Positions 1 to 13,200 of a stretch of 64,000 nucleotides of DNA are shown here, piece by piece; within the stretch, counting starts at the first letter, position 1; each line of letters begins with the position of its first letter. Under the pieces are notes generated by a model. It made no database searches. It was not told the DNA's origin and saw nothing but the letters and a program-made list of their open reading frames with translations. Source of the DNA: Thamnaconus septentrionalis (taxonomy: Eukaryota; Chordata; Actinopteri; Tetraodontiformes; Monacanthidae). The position numbers and the translations under genes were made by a program. Where the stretch lies: contig CM020506.1 in NCBI GenBank assembly GCA_009823395.1, positions 19,967,001 through 20,031,000 on the forward strand, in the 5' to 3' direction.

Positions 1-551
1 AATTCAACTCTTGAAGAAGATTAAAATGATGCCCACTGCACATCAAAGACAAAAAGAACACGCAAGTCCAAAGGAAAAGATTTTTTTAGATGAAGAAATG
101 AAAAAAATGTAGAATATCAATTTCCTCGCCTACTTTACATTTCTGCAGAAACAAACTGCTTTTACTTTTTAAAATGAGAATGTAGGTTTATTTCATTAAA
201 TACCACCTTCACATGAAAAAGTGCCCACATTTAAAAAAAAAAAAAAAAAATTATATCTGTGTTCTGGTAGTTTAAGTGAAGTAATATAAATAATTTAAAT
301 AAGTTGTAAGAAACAGCAGCCAGCCCTGCAATAAATAGTAAGGCCAATGCAGCTGTTTCTAATCATGCTAATCAAGGTTCTGCTTTCACTGCTTTCTTAG
401 AGTCCAAATGCTCCTCTCGTGTTGGCCCACTTCTAAGGTACCGAAGCAAACACAATGAATGGAAATTTAACTTATTACAATTTATTTGTTTACTTTTTCC
501 TTTCATGTATGCGCTCACGTTTTCCTGTCACCATTGCCGCTGTCAGGAAAA

Positions 552-580
552 GTTGTTGTTGTTGTTGTTGTTGTTGTTGG
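552..580. repeat. (GTT)n microsatellite
   Basis: About nine GTT units lie in the guca1a intron downstream of coding exon 2. Confidence 0.95.
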
Positions 581-782
581 CTCTTCAGCCACTAGATGGC
601 AGCCTAGTGTCATCGCCCTGACCTGGCCTGACTCGGCGGTATCTTTAACTTCTCCGAGGGGATTTGTCAGGTGGGGATTTGTCTGCGTTCTTAACGATAC
701 TCAAAGGGTCCTCACAGGTTGTGTGAGGACGGCATGGGGGAGTTTATCGACTCTTTTACAAAGCACGAGGGCTAACGCACAC

Positions 783-1149
783 CTTAATTATCTGAAGCAA
801 CTCGTCGCGGTCGATGCAGCCACTGCCGTCCACGTCGTAGAGTTTGAAGTACCAGCGGAGCTTCTGCTCCACGCCTCCCTTCAGCACCAGGCTCAAAGCG
901 GCGACATACTCCATGAAGTCAATGAAGCCATCCTGCAAGGAAGCAAGAAAACGTCAACAACGTTGACAGTGCGGTTATAAGCAGCATCCACTGCTCCTCG
1001 GTCTGCCACAAGGTGGTGGGTCAGTTGGGTAAGCATTGTCAGGAGGATAAGCTCCATCTCTAATAGGCTCAAGTTAAGAAAAGAGGGAATTAAAATGCAA
1101 GCATGTCTCACTTTTGTCTATGAGATGAATGTGAACCAATTGCTTTGGG

Positions 1150-1225
<76 letters not shown>

Positions 1226-1475
1226 TATTGATTAAAGTAAACGGACACCTATGGAACATAACATGTACATCAACAGAAGTCTCTGTGAAAAAGAAAAAGG
1301 TGTTTGTTTCATGTCAAGATCAATAGAATGTATCCATTTCTTAATGTGTTGCACCAGTTTATGTTCATATATCATATATATGAACATTGATGTAATAAAA
1401 CATGTACTTGCAAATTAAAAGATTTTTTCCATTTCATTTTTTAAATGTTTTTACAGGAAAAAATATTGGTTATTA

Positions 1476-1567
<92 letters not shown>

Positions 1568-1612
1568 TAGGTATATATATAGATATATATAGATATTGGT
1601 TTTTGTTCACTC

Positions 1613-1652
<40 letters not shown>

Positions 1653-2067
1653 TCTGTGTGTGTATATTACACACACACATTAAAAAATGGGCAAAACCAG
1701 TGAAAATCATTTTTAAAACAACTTACTGCATTATTAGAAAAAACAACATACTACAATGGTGTTTATATTAGGTACTTTACATATTTTTGATTGGTACAAA
1801 GAGATAAACTCTGCTATGGACATTGGCAAATTACAACTGTATTAGCAAAAAAATGACAAATGATCTTACGTTGTTCATGTCAAACGTGGTGAACATGGTC
1901 CTAACGTAGGCGTTTGACGAATCCGACAGATTCTTCAGGCCAAAGAAGCGTTTGAATTCGTAAAAGGTGAGCAGTCCAGAGGGGCACTCAGTCATGAACT
2001 TCGTGTACCAGTGATGACTCTCACAGGCTTGTAGTTCCTCTAGATTTGACCCTAAACTGTTGCCCAT
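783..2067 (-). CDS. guca1a: Guanylate cyclase-activating protein 1 (GCAP1), 5' two coding exons, partial
   Basis: This is a calcium-sensing activator of photoreceptor membrane guanylate cyclases, acting in rod and cone outer segments. Two coding exons are visible: 1870-2067 (66 codons, starting MGNSLGSN, donor GTAAG) and 783-932 (50 codons, acceptor CAG, donor GTGTG). The MGN start fits N-myristoylation. Residues 26-31 (TECPSG) are the degenerate EF1 typical of GCAPs. An EF2 loop spans the exon junction ([12 protein letters not shown]), and EF3 is [12 protein letters not shown]. The conserved blocks [12 protein letters not shown] and [15 protein letters not shown] are GCAP hallmarks. The last two exons, holding EF4, are not in the window, so the gene runs off the left edge. 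The assignment to guca1a rather than another GCAP paralog rests on sequence and on head-to-head neighbourhood with the C6orf132 homolog, as in human 6p21.1. Family certain, paralog likely. Confidence 0.88.
1151..1224. repeat. (CA)n microsatellite
   Basis: About 37 uninterrupted CA units lie in guca1a intron 1. Confidence 0.98.
1474..1649. repeat. Compound (TA)n and (CA)n microsatellite
   Basis: A long TA run with a few G interruptions is followed by a separate CA run at 1616-1649. Both lie in guca1a intron 1 (933-1869), which is dominated by simple repeats. Confidence 0.95.
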
Positions 2068-2271
2068 ATCTACTTAAAAAAAAAGGAAAAAAAAGTCAAT
2101 ATGCTGATATCACTAACTAATACAAATTCCAGTTTAGAATCATAGCAGAGGGTCCTGCATCCACAAAGCTTCTGGCATGGTGCGCCAATAGAGTGAGACT
2201 CTGAAGGCAGTAGGAGTCGTGTGCGTCAGCCAGTCATCCCTGAGCGTCTGTGGGAACAGCTCAGAAAAATG

Positions 2272-2277
2272 TAATCC
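2272..2277 (+). promoter_or_regulatory. Possible CRX/OTX site upstream of guca1a
   Basis: A TAATCC core lies about 205 bp upstream of the guca1a start codon. CRX and OTX proteins bind this core in photoreceptor promoters. A single hexamer occurs often by chance, so this is only a candidate. Confidence 0.2.
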
Positions 2278-2299
2278 AATTTGCCCGTCAAAGATTACT

Positions 2300-5200
2300 T
2301 AAAGAGATCGGAGGACGGGAATAAATCAACATGATATGATGCTACTTGATGACGATAACGATTACTGGCCATTAAACTGACTTACATTTTTGATATTTAT
2401 TTTCAAAATCTAGCCTGTTTATTGATATGCGCTATCTATTTATGTTTGAATAATGTTATTTTTCTTTCAAGGGGTTATAAATGTGTGCAATCGCAAAAAA
2501 AGTTGTATTTTTAATTGGCAGGAAAGTGTATTAACAGTTCATTTTCTCATGTAACTGGTGTATTCTGCAGCTTTTCTTCCCAGCCTGTCCCTTATACATT
2601 TGGAGGCCGATACCAGGATAGTAAAGACTCTCACAACCTAACTGTGATATCTCGTCCTTCTGTTATAATAGAAGTTAAGATGTGTGTGGCTGTACTTGCT
2701 CAGCCACACCACCAGGCTAGCATGCTTACACTGATAACACAGGTGCCAGCATTTCCATTTATACTATTGTGTGACAGCAAGTTAACATACAAATATCTTT
2801 TTTATCCAAGTGAAACGTGTAGTTTACTTAGTAATAAAAAAAAGAGTCATTTTTACAACAAATACTATATGATTTTTAGACATGCAGAGTAAATCTCTCT
2901 ATAGATAAATTTCATAGCAGGTTTCTGTTTAAAGTCAGTGGCATTCAGTCTCTGGGGAGCTCAGAAGGTTTTCAAGCTGGGTCCATCACTTAGCCACTGC
3001 TGAGAATATCTCACTCACTGCTTTGTCACTGCAGGCATTGACATGAACTGAACCCTGCGGTGAAGGTTCATTGACTCATTGACATGGAGGGAAAAGAGAC
3101 AGTCAACAGGAAGGAGGGACAGATCAGTACAAACACACACACACACACAAACACACACAGGGTAGCACACGGACACAGTTGCATTATGTAACCATTTAAA
3201 AAGGCGCTTTAGCATCTAAAATGCAAGTCAGTCAGGAAACTGAAACCAGGTCCTCATCGTCATCATTATGAAAATTGAAGAGTAATAATAGTAATTGTGT
3301 GACGTATACGACTTTGGTCATATTCATAAAGCTGCTTTGCGTAAGTCTTCTCACCACGATCTACATTAGCTTACCCTACTTTCACCGTGCGAGTGGACAC
3401 ACATCACTGGGCTTGGCTGGCCCCCGTGAAAGCTCCTCCATCTGCTGCGCCCTCCACCACAGAGGCTGCTGCACACTAAAATGACTGAAATACCTAAAAG
3501 TAAACAATGAGTTTGGATGAGATTCTGAAGTCATGGTGCCATAATGAAAGGAATCGAAACATAAAATTCACTCGTTCACTTTTTCTAAAAACGTGCAAGG
3601 CATTTAAAGATTTGACTTTTTCTGAAGATCAGATTCGCTGGTTGAAAACGTGCTTGTGTTAGGGTTAGGGTTAGGCACACGCCTTGAATTAGCCTCTGAT
3701 GAAAAAGCTAATAAAAATGAGAGCCTAATTGTGTATCATCTTGGAATGCACCCCGACAACTTCTGTCATTTCTTCAGCAGTGTGGTTTGCTGGCTGAAAA
3801 AAAAAAATCAAACTGTGGTAGACAGTTCACCACAATTCCAAGCAATACGTGCAGTTTTCCTTGTTCCTCTACCTCAGTGCCAAAAGGATTAGTGGTCGCA
3901 GTTTAACCAAACACGCTGCCGCCTCTCTCGGCTTACCGTTTATTTTGTGAAGCTTCTCAAAAACGCACCATTGACCAGGTGCGATTAAAAGACCATTTTC
4001 CTCTTGCGACTTAAGTACAAAGCAGTTACACGGGGTTGAGTAAATTCATCATTTATAGTGAATGAGCAGCAAAGCTAATGATGGCCTAAATTCTACCTTA
4101 TTCCAGACTGGATATCTAAGCAGTACAGTTTGTGCACAGCAAAACGGCGAGTGAAGTGTTGAGAGCACCTGTCAGCGCATTCTTCACATTTTATTCAGCA
4201 TCAGCCGGAACTGGTCAGACTGGTCGGGTGTGTGTCCAATTGAGGTTTTAGGTGCGACTCGCAGACAAAACATACAAAGAGGCCTGAGAAAAAGATCCCC
4301 AATTATGTAGCGCCAAGCACCGGCATAAGCCAATGTTTCAACAGAGAGATCAACCAGATCTCCGTGGACCACAGATATAATCATTATTTTTATCACGGTA
4401 GATCAGCGCAAGCATGTGGCGCAAAAAATTTACACATATTTCGGACTAAAACAAATATGATGTTACCACAATGTCAACACCTGAGCATGCACGGTTGGCT
4501 TTTCTTCAGATAACACAATGGCCTAATTTGCCTGTGAAGCATTAAACTCTTAAAGTGATGACGCGTACTTTTCTGAATGCATTAGCAGGTCAGTCATCCA
4601 GCGTCGTCTGGGGATATATCAAGGGAGGAGGACCATTTTTTTTTTTTTTTTCCACCCGCCCTGCCCTGAGACATGCAAAGAAAAGAGAGACTGATGAGAT
4701 GTGTGGCGCTTCTGGTCCAAGGGTCATCTCAGTCTGAGTTTAAAAGGCTGCTGATCCTCTTTAGCCGCGACTCCCTGACAAACCACTTAACCTGCTTATG
4801 TGGGCCACATGCTACTGGAGCCAATAAAGGGGTTCAGAATGTGTTTAATAATACAGGGAGAAAAGAAACGAGACAAAGGGAAAGTCCTACTCCATAAATA
4901 ATTGTAGTTTCGTCACTTGAGTCTGATTGGTGAGTGGTTCAGGTAGGTTTCCTTCCTGCAGTGCAGTTTTTCAGCGGAGCCAACAATGAGCCAATGAACC
5001 CGGCCAATAAGAAAAATAACCCAACCACATACTGTACGGTCGTTATGTGCTTCGTGTTTAATCAAGCATACACGAGCAGTAATCCAGTAAAACCTGACCG
5101 GCTTTTGCCTCCTGCATGTCTCACCATCCCTCGGTAAAAACTGTGCCGTAGGATTTCTCTGCGACACCGTAACAGCAATGAAGTCTTTGAAGTGATGTCT

Positions 5201-6690
5201 CGACCATAAAAAGCGCCTCAGCAGACAGCATGAGAAATGTAAACTGTTCATTTGCATGGCAGACTGCTTGCTTGAATTTTAGGTTAAAGGATTTAAAAAA
5301 AAAAAAAAAGTCTTGTGTGCTGAATGTGCATTGACCAATTAATTGTTTTGAGTAGACAGGTGCCACATATTTGTACATAAACTGTACTGGAAATGTAAAA
5401 GTTTAAATATGACTGTGTCACGTTAAAAGTCTTCAGTTAAACTATGTTCGCACTTTCATACTTTAAGTATGAAAAGTGAGAAATAACTAAAACTGCATCC
5501 AACGTAGCGCAGTCAGACCAAATTGCAGGTTGATTCATTGTGGAGCCTCTTCATTGTTAAGCAACTGCGCTAACCTTCGGGTTTCCGCCTAAATATTTGG
5601 CTCGCTCTGTCCACTTGTCAATGAAAATACTGAGGAAGTTCCCAGCATTGCAGCCAAACAAAATACGTCACTGGCAAGGTCACGGTGTGCTCCTTTTAGA
5701 TACTGCATACATTGATAAGGTTGCTCAAAGTGGGAAAAGGAGAAGCATGCAAACCCAGAGTCCACGAGGAAGAACATAGTCGCAGGAGGCTAAAGAACCA
5801 AATCTCTTAATGTCTTATGCTGCCATGTCATTGAATGCTTTTGGTCCTGGGTTTCTCTTCAGGGTGAAAACGGTTGAACATGTACAATTCGGTAGAAACA
5901 ATGAAACTGACTGAATAAGATATTTTTTTTTTAAGTCAACTTTGTGGTATCTTTGATCAAATTTCAAAGTAAATACAAAGACGCATACAGACTCAACATA
6001 TGAAAGAAAACAGATAACCACATGTATAATAAACACATGTATACTAAAAATGTATAGACTGACGCCATAGCTTACTACACCTGCCCTTTTACAAAAACAA
6101 GAATAAGATGAACACTCGTCAAGGCTTTTCCAAAACGTTACCAATGCGAACTTATACAAAATATTGGCATTTGTAATGTTTTTTTTGTTTGTTTGTTTTT
6201 GCTCTGTTTTTCTTTCCTAAAACATCTTCTGGATACTGTCTGGGAGCATGTGCTTACTGATGTCATACACAAGTTGAGCGACTTTAAAGTCCAAGCGTTA
6301 TCTGAATTTGAAACTGTTTGAGCCTATGTATCGTTTGGCTAGTAATCATAAACTTTGTTAAGAATTCTTTTTGCTTTTTTTTTTTTTTTTTTTTTTTAGA
6401 AATATGTATTTTGGATGCTTATGTTTTCTTTCAAAGATACATTTATTCCTCCACTCGGGTCAAGAACGAGATAGTGATCTGTTTTAATGCTTGACAGTGT
6501 GGTATATTTTACTTCCTTATCTTCAGAATGAAAAAATAATGCATCCCTTTCTCTCTCTCTCTCTCTTTTTTTTTTTTTTTTTTTACAACCGCCATGTTAA
6601 ACAGTCAACCTGTTTCCTGTGACCTTGCTCTCCCACTTGGCTGCTTTATGACAGCGTTGTAAAGTGGGATCTTCTCACGTGTCTGTTGGA
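2300..6690. other. Intergenic region between guca1a and the C6orf132 homolog
   Basis: This stretch lies between two divergent genes. I see no credible coding exon, tRNA or complete transposon. It holds poly-T/poly-A runs, a short CA run near 3136-3160, and three tandem TTAGGG-like units at 3658-3675. Open frames here are short and lack any recognisable motif. Confidence 0.6.
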
Positions 6691-6694
6691 CATT

Positions 6695-6697
<3 letters not shown>

Positions 6698-6769
<72 letters not shown>
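6698..6769. repeat. (GT)n microsatellite upstream of the C6orf132 homolog
   Basis: About 36 GT units lie roughly 450 bp upstream of the start codon. Translated Cys-Val or Thr-His runs here are repeat artefacts. Confidence 0.98.
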
Positions 6770-6770
<1 letters not shown>

Positions 6771-6907
6771 CCGACCACGCCTCAAATCTGCTCCCGTGGT
6801 GTTTATGAGAATCAGGCAGAGCGGACACAAGAACCTCGATCAGCGCAGGTGAGCTTCTGCGCAGGAATGCGGCGGAAAGGAGAGCCGAGGCCTCACCTGT
6901 TGTTGTT

Positions 6908-6909
<2 letters not shown>

Positions 6910-6955
<46 letters not shown>
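6910..6955. repeat. (GA)n microsatellite in the 5' region of the C6orf132 homolog
   Basis: About 23 GA units lie in a GC-rich segment (6840-7215) that probably contains the promoter and 5' UTR of the downstream gene. Confidence 0.95.
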
Positions 6956-6960
<5 letters not shown>

Positions 6961-7215
6961 GGGAGGCGCAGTGAAAGCACGCTGGGCGGAGACCGCTCCA
7001 TTTTCTCCGTCACCGAGAAGTTGCGCACCGAAGTCACCGGGGAGTCACGGCTGCCTCGTGCGCGGCTGTGCACCTGTCGCCCGAAACCCGTCCGCTCACC
7101 TGCCGCCTCGAGTCGGAACCCAAACACACCTCGGCGATCCCAGATGCGACGATAAGCCTTTCAGTCAGTCAGTCAGTCAGTCAGTGCGCTCGTGTCGTTT
7201 TGCTGATCAGTCGTC

Positions 7216-10200
7216 ATGAAGAAGGGAGCGCTCCACCTTCTGGGTCGGAAGAACCGGTCTCTCTTCGACACCAATGTCAAAATGACGGAGATGGGTGAGT
7301 ACGACAGTGTTCCACTGAAAATGCTCTTGACTCGGGTAAATTGAAGCTGATAAACTTTACTGTGTCGAAGGCAAAAGGAGAACTGTGCAGCCTCAGACTG
7401 ATTTTCCCCATGATTTGTTTATTTTAAATTTGTTTCATCAAGCGTGATTGATGTGTGGGAAACCTCATCTTCTTAGTACATCTGGCTTCAGGACCGACCT
7501 CCTCAGATCGCAGTGTTTTGCGTTTCCTTGTGGCTGAACAAATCCAAGACTTCAATATGGACCACCCTGTCTGACACTTCTTTAAAGCGCTACACCAATT
7601 TATAGTCCTGACCAACCTAAGGTAGATAAGGGGAACGTGAGTAGGGTAGGGCCGTAAACTTACGCGTACAGCAACCTGCAGTACGTACAAGTGCACTGTA
7701 GTCATGTTGATCGCAGTCATCCAGAAGCATGAGGGTGCAGGGACGTCAAAGTCACGACACTGAAACCCTCTTTCGAAGAGTAACGCGTGTGTAAGGACAC
7801 ATATTGACCCTGACGACCACTGATGGAACCCTTGGAGAGGATTCAAGGGGACCAAGCTTTCACTCAGTCACAAAAATGTGCTTGCCTAGATGTACATTAT
7901 CCTAGATGGTGCGAAAACGGCCATTTCAAATCTGACACGGCAATGGGGGAAACACCAATCCCAGTCAACAGTCCACACTTTACATGTTATGATATCAGTT
8001 TACAGATAAACCTCCTCGCACCATGTGCCTTTGAGTCTAAGTGCTTGGCGATCGCTGGGAAACAGGAGTTATGCAAAGCTGCAACACGAGAGAGAACATT
8101 TGTCTATTTAAATCAGGCTGCCACACAATAGGGAAATTAATAATTTGGTGGGACTGCTGCCTTAATGCCACAGCTGACCTTGTCCAAAGTCCTCCACACC
8201 GCCGGATCTTCCACATGGTGCGGGAAGCAACACTTTGCCTTCCTCTCTGACAATGTAACACTTTTTGCTCGCTAATTTTTTTTTTTTCTCGTGACGAGTT
8301 CCGTGTGAAGACAGACTAAATGTCCCTGAGTGACAAGAGCCTTTCACCAGTCACTTATTAGACAAGCGAGATGTCACACAGTGCTGTGAGTTGCAAAGGA
8401 ATGCGCCTTTGAACGCAGTCACCTCAGATCGTTGAACATTTTTGTTTGTCTGCTGCCTTGGTCCATTTTTGTCCATTAGATTTTATATTAAGTCACAGTG
8501 ACGCTCTTGACTTTGTCTAAAAACAGGAGTCAGGATGACTGACTTCACATACCAGCACTAGTTCTTGTGCTGTCAAGTGTACGGCTGCCAAAAGTCGAAT
8601 GCACAGAATTTCACAGCAGATCAGTTTATGAAGTGATTAGCGACTAATTGCCCACTTAAACTACATGGTGTCTCCTGGCGTGAAAGTCGACACCGGGCTC
8701 ATCCTGACAGAGGTACAAAGTGGTTTTCTGATCGATTGTAGACAAACCCGCAGTCTGTGATGGCAACGTATCAAATTGAACGGTTAAAACCCGCAAATCA
8801 AAAGCTGACCGTCGGTATCCAGTAAAGTGAATGTGCTTCTCTTGTTTGGTCAGACAATGCGGAGCTGGTGCTGGGGTCCACAGCGATCCTGGATTCGGGG
8901 ACGGCCAGTGTGAGGGCCAGACCCACAGTCAAGCACCACATGGTGAGTAAAAAAAAACAATTCACTTTTACAACTGCTCAGCTAACCAAAGGTTAGCGCC
9001 AGAATAGCTGGCTCCTTGTTGTTTACCTGACGTTGAAGGCTTGGTTACTCTTTCTGGAAGTGCGTGCAGCCTGTGCGCACGCAAATTAGCTGATAAAGAC
9101 GCGTTTGCTGTGTCGTGTGCGCTGGAATCTGGGTCAGCTTCGAAAAAGGAGGGGGACACGAGACGTAGCGCTTTCAAAAACATACGGAAGGTCTATTTCA
9201 AAGCGTTTGGTTCTGAAACATGCAGACCTTCCCAGATTCAGCAGAAGAAGGGCAACCGAATCATTTGAAAGGGGGACACTGGCGGTATTCTGTTATATGG
9301 TCAACGTCAGATACATTATTAGAAATAAAGCTTTTTTTTCAAAATCAAGGCTCTAGATAAAATGATTGAACCATTGATTTCAAATTCTTAGCCCTATGTG
9401 TAATAAATGGTGATTTTCTTTCACTAGTGCAGATGGCTATATATCTCACCACTTAATTTTTAGAGAGATAGAAAGACTTAGCCTTGTCTTTTCCTGTCTG
9501 CGTGACTCTTCTATTTTCCACACTATTGTCATGGTGCTGGTATAAACAAAAGTCATCCTTTCTCTGGTCTGGTCACTTTGGGAGTGTTTTGTGAATGTGT
9601 GGCATGTGTTGGATTTTGGCACACCCAGTAGCGCGCGCATGGGAAGAACAGCTCAGACAGCTTTGACGGTGGGAACGTGAGTCACTTGCAGCATACAGGG
9701 AACAAACACCTGAAATGAAACTGGATCCATGCCATCCGTGCTGACACTCCCTGTTGTGTGGAGCAATGTTGAGGGCACTTGGAAATAAACTAAGGGTCTC
9801 TGAATCATAATTCTAGATGGAAGACAGTGGAAGAACCTTGATTCCATGAGAACTTGAGGTGAGAGAGGGTTCAGGCTTCTTGCTTGATGGGCACTCTTCA
9901 AGTGCATAATATGAATTTTCGGCCTAAAGAAATAGCTGAAAATGTAATATCCTAGTATGCAGTTTGACTTTTGGAAAAGCGCGTACCCAGTGTCCTATCA
10001 TGGACTTCAAGAAAAGTTGTCAGTACATTCTCTGTTTATTTTTAGTGGTGCTTGGGGCGTGAAATAGGACATCAAGTCACTGTCTCCTTGCATGCACACA
10101 CGTATCTAAGTGACGGACTGACGGTGTTTACGCCAGGCCCTGTGACGAACAATGACATGAATAAAAGGTGCAGCCTCTGATTCACTAAGGTGCTTCTCAT

Positions 10201-13200
10201 CAGTATGCGATGGTGGATTTCTTTTGACAACCTTCACCTCTAGCTGTGCTGCTGCTGTCAAAAATCCATAAAATATTTGAATATTTTCTTTAAATGTGGC
10301 ATAACAAACCAACAGATTTGGTATGTAATCTTGCGGAATTATAAAATGATTCATAAAATGTTTTGATGCCTTTAAAAAAATTGTTGTTTCCACCAGTTTC
10401 AGCTGCTTAGTAAGGACCCTGAAAAACCAAGTACCTTGAAGCTATGTAAATTGCTCTGTAGCAACTAATTTATGTTATTCATGGTGTTATGGTTTTACTG
10501 TGATTCAAGCTTGTGATCCTGCCCAGTAAAACAGATCAGGTCTCATTCCATCTGTTTTTACCATCATGTGGTTTTATCTGTATTTTACTGGACAGCACTT
10601 TGTAACATTGTTTTGAAAAGTGGTATACAAATAAAGTTTATCAGCATTAATATATTATTATTAATTTTGTATTGATACCAATGACCCAATAATTGCTACA
10701 TAAAATAAACTACTTTCAGTGAATTCAGAGGCAGATGTATTAGTTGTGGTATATTTAAAGATTTATATGACCGTGTTTCTGTCCTGAGATTGGCAAACCT
10801 CAAGTTTTTTTCTGTGTTCTTGCAGTCACCCAGTATCGACAGTCTGCATGGTGTTGCAGTCCCAACACCCAAAGTCCCTCTGCTTCCCCCAGTCAATGGC
10901 CACAAGATCAACGGTTCAGGTTAGCAGCTATTTACCAAGATAGGAGTCTATTTTTAGAAAGCACATTTTTTTTGTAGCTGAGGTACCTAAATCATTTGCA
11001 GTGACTTTACTCGACTTTACTTGACTAAGTTGACTGCTCATAGCAATCTGAATGTCTTTCATAAAGGTTGAAAATGCAGGGAAGGTAAATGTTTGCCAAG
11101 GCTGTTGCTCAATGACCTCCCCGATTATGTCCAAACACACATAGCAGATGGCAAACAGTTTGTTGGAGTGGGAGTGGTTGCATTTAAAGACGAAGGATTG
11201 TTAATTCCAAAACACCTTTAAGAATATGATTATTGTTAATTATAACATTTTATTTTACATAGGTTACAGGTTCTATATTATATTACTTAGCCATGAATGA
11301 TTCAATAAAAAAAAGAGAATATGCAGCCCTTTGTTTAGTTCTGAATAGACGCAATGTAAAACCTTCCGTAAGACATTCTGAAGCTGCTTGACTTCCATTG
11401 CATTTAAAAGTGTTCCCTTTCTTTTTTTTCCTAGTTGGCGGAGATAGCTTTTCCAGTGGATCGGTCATATCTGTCCATGATCTTGATGAGGGGGAAATAT
11501 TTGTACCTCCTCCTCCCACAAGTGCACCTCCACCCCCGCCAGGAGCGTTTGTCCTGCCGCCACCAGACTTCATGGGCGAACTCAACGGACCTGTCCCGCA
11601 ATTCTCCCCACCCATGGTGGAGGAAGACTTCTCCAGTTTGAAACCACCATCGATGGTTCCACCGAAGCCTCCGTCTGTTTGCTCAAGTGGCTCAGCATCG
11701 TCCTTAACCCTTTCTGGCTCATCTAACACAGTGCCTGAACCTCCCAGATATAAACCACCCGAGCCCCCCTCTCAAAAGCAAAATAAGACATCTAAGGCAC
11801 CACCACCAAAACCCATCAGGCTATCGTCTATGACCAACCTTATTGACTCCCCGCCAGAAACTCCTGCCCCACCTCCTCCAGTGCAGACACCCACACTGTC
11901 TACCTTCAATCCCCAAAGCCCAGCAAAAATTTACACTATGCCTAAACCTTCCTTTCTTGGAAATTTTGAAAAGCATGAACAAAGACCAAAGCAGATGTTG
12001 CTCCTGGAAGATTCTGGTTCTGTTAAACCTAATCCAGTGCTTGTACAGGTAAGTGGCAACAAATCCAATGTTGTCTCACAGCCTAAACCTGTTTCCAAAG
12101 ATGTACAAGAGCTGAAAGAGCACGTAGATAGGCCAAATCACTCGCCTTCGCCCCTGCCTAAACCAAAGAAGGAGCTTAAAACGGGACCACTTTCACCCTC
12201 AGTGGAAAATGGCAAACCTCCTCAAACTCTTAATCAGACATCACCTCAACTTCAGAAACCAAAGAGTTTTGGAGTTACTCCTGAATCCAGCAAGGATGAA
12301 CTTTCACAATCCCCAAGTCAAGTTCACAGATTCAGTTCATTGTTAGACCGCAAACTACACAACTTAAAGACCCACGAAAAGAATGCAGCGCGAGAGGGCC
12401 ATGCAGCATCCCCGCTAGCTCTGTTGATGGCGGCTAAAGAGAGGGACAAACACAAATCAAATCCCGTTTTGTCTCAGGAAAACGGTTACAAAAACAATTA
12501 TCAACTGAAGGCAAGCATCCAGCCTAGTGACTCGACTGCTAAGTCCTCTGCTGTCACCCCAAGATCCATCTCATCCCCTTCTCTCACCGCTCAGAACATA
12601 TTACATGAAAACAGCATGTATGCCAGCGTTGTGAAACCTATTAAAATACAGAGTCCAACACAATCTGGTAGTCCTGCGCTAGTCAAGGATCAGGTACTGC
12701 CCTCTGGTCCTGATAGGATGGCTAATCAAAGAGCACAAGCAATTTGGTCACTCAACTTCAATCCACTCTGCAAGAGGATGGTAAAGAGGACTTGAACATA
12801 CCATTACTCCCTCCACCGCCAGAGTTTGATGATTTGGACGAGGAAGTGGAGCCGCCTCCTTCTATTCTTCCACCAGACCCTCCTACTCAAAAGGCGCCAA
12901 CACAAAATAAATACCTGAAGTCTCTTGCTCAACATCCACTTCCTTCCCCAAAACCTAAACTCCCACAAGCTCCAAAGGTCTCGTCACCAGAACTCCCGAA
13001 AATCCCTCATCTAGAAGCCCCAAAACCAAAGCTCCCTCCAGCTCCAAAAATCTCACCTCTGGAACCCCCTGAACTATCAAAACCCAAAGTGTCACAAGCT
13101 CCAAAACCCTCACCTCCACAAGCCCCCAAATTCCAGATTCCACAAGCCCCAAAACTCCCAGCACCACTTTCCAATCCGAAACCCTTAGTCCAGACAAAAC

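Noticed and set aside
6646..7127. Open frames with Cys-Val, Thr-His or Arg-Glu runs
   Set aside because: They translate dinucleotide microsatellites.
10430..10640. LINE 3' tail-like sequence in an intron of the C6orf132 homolog
   Set aside because: The wording GCACTTTGTAAC and AATAAAG resembles LINE tails, but no upstream coding part or clear boundary was seen.
12694..12739. A tiny intron explaining the frame break in the C6orf132 homolog
   Set aside because: Removing these 46 bases leads to the wrong downstream frame, and 46 bp is too short for a normal vertebrate intron.
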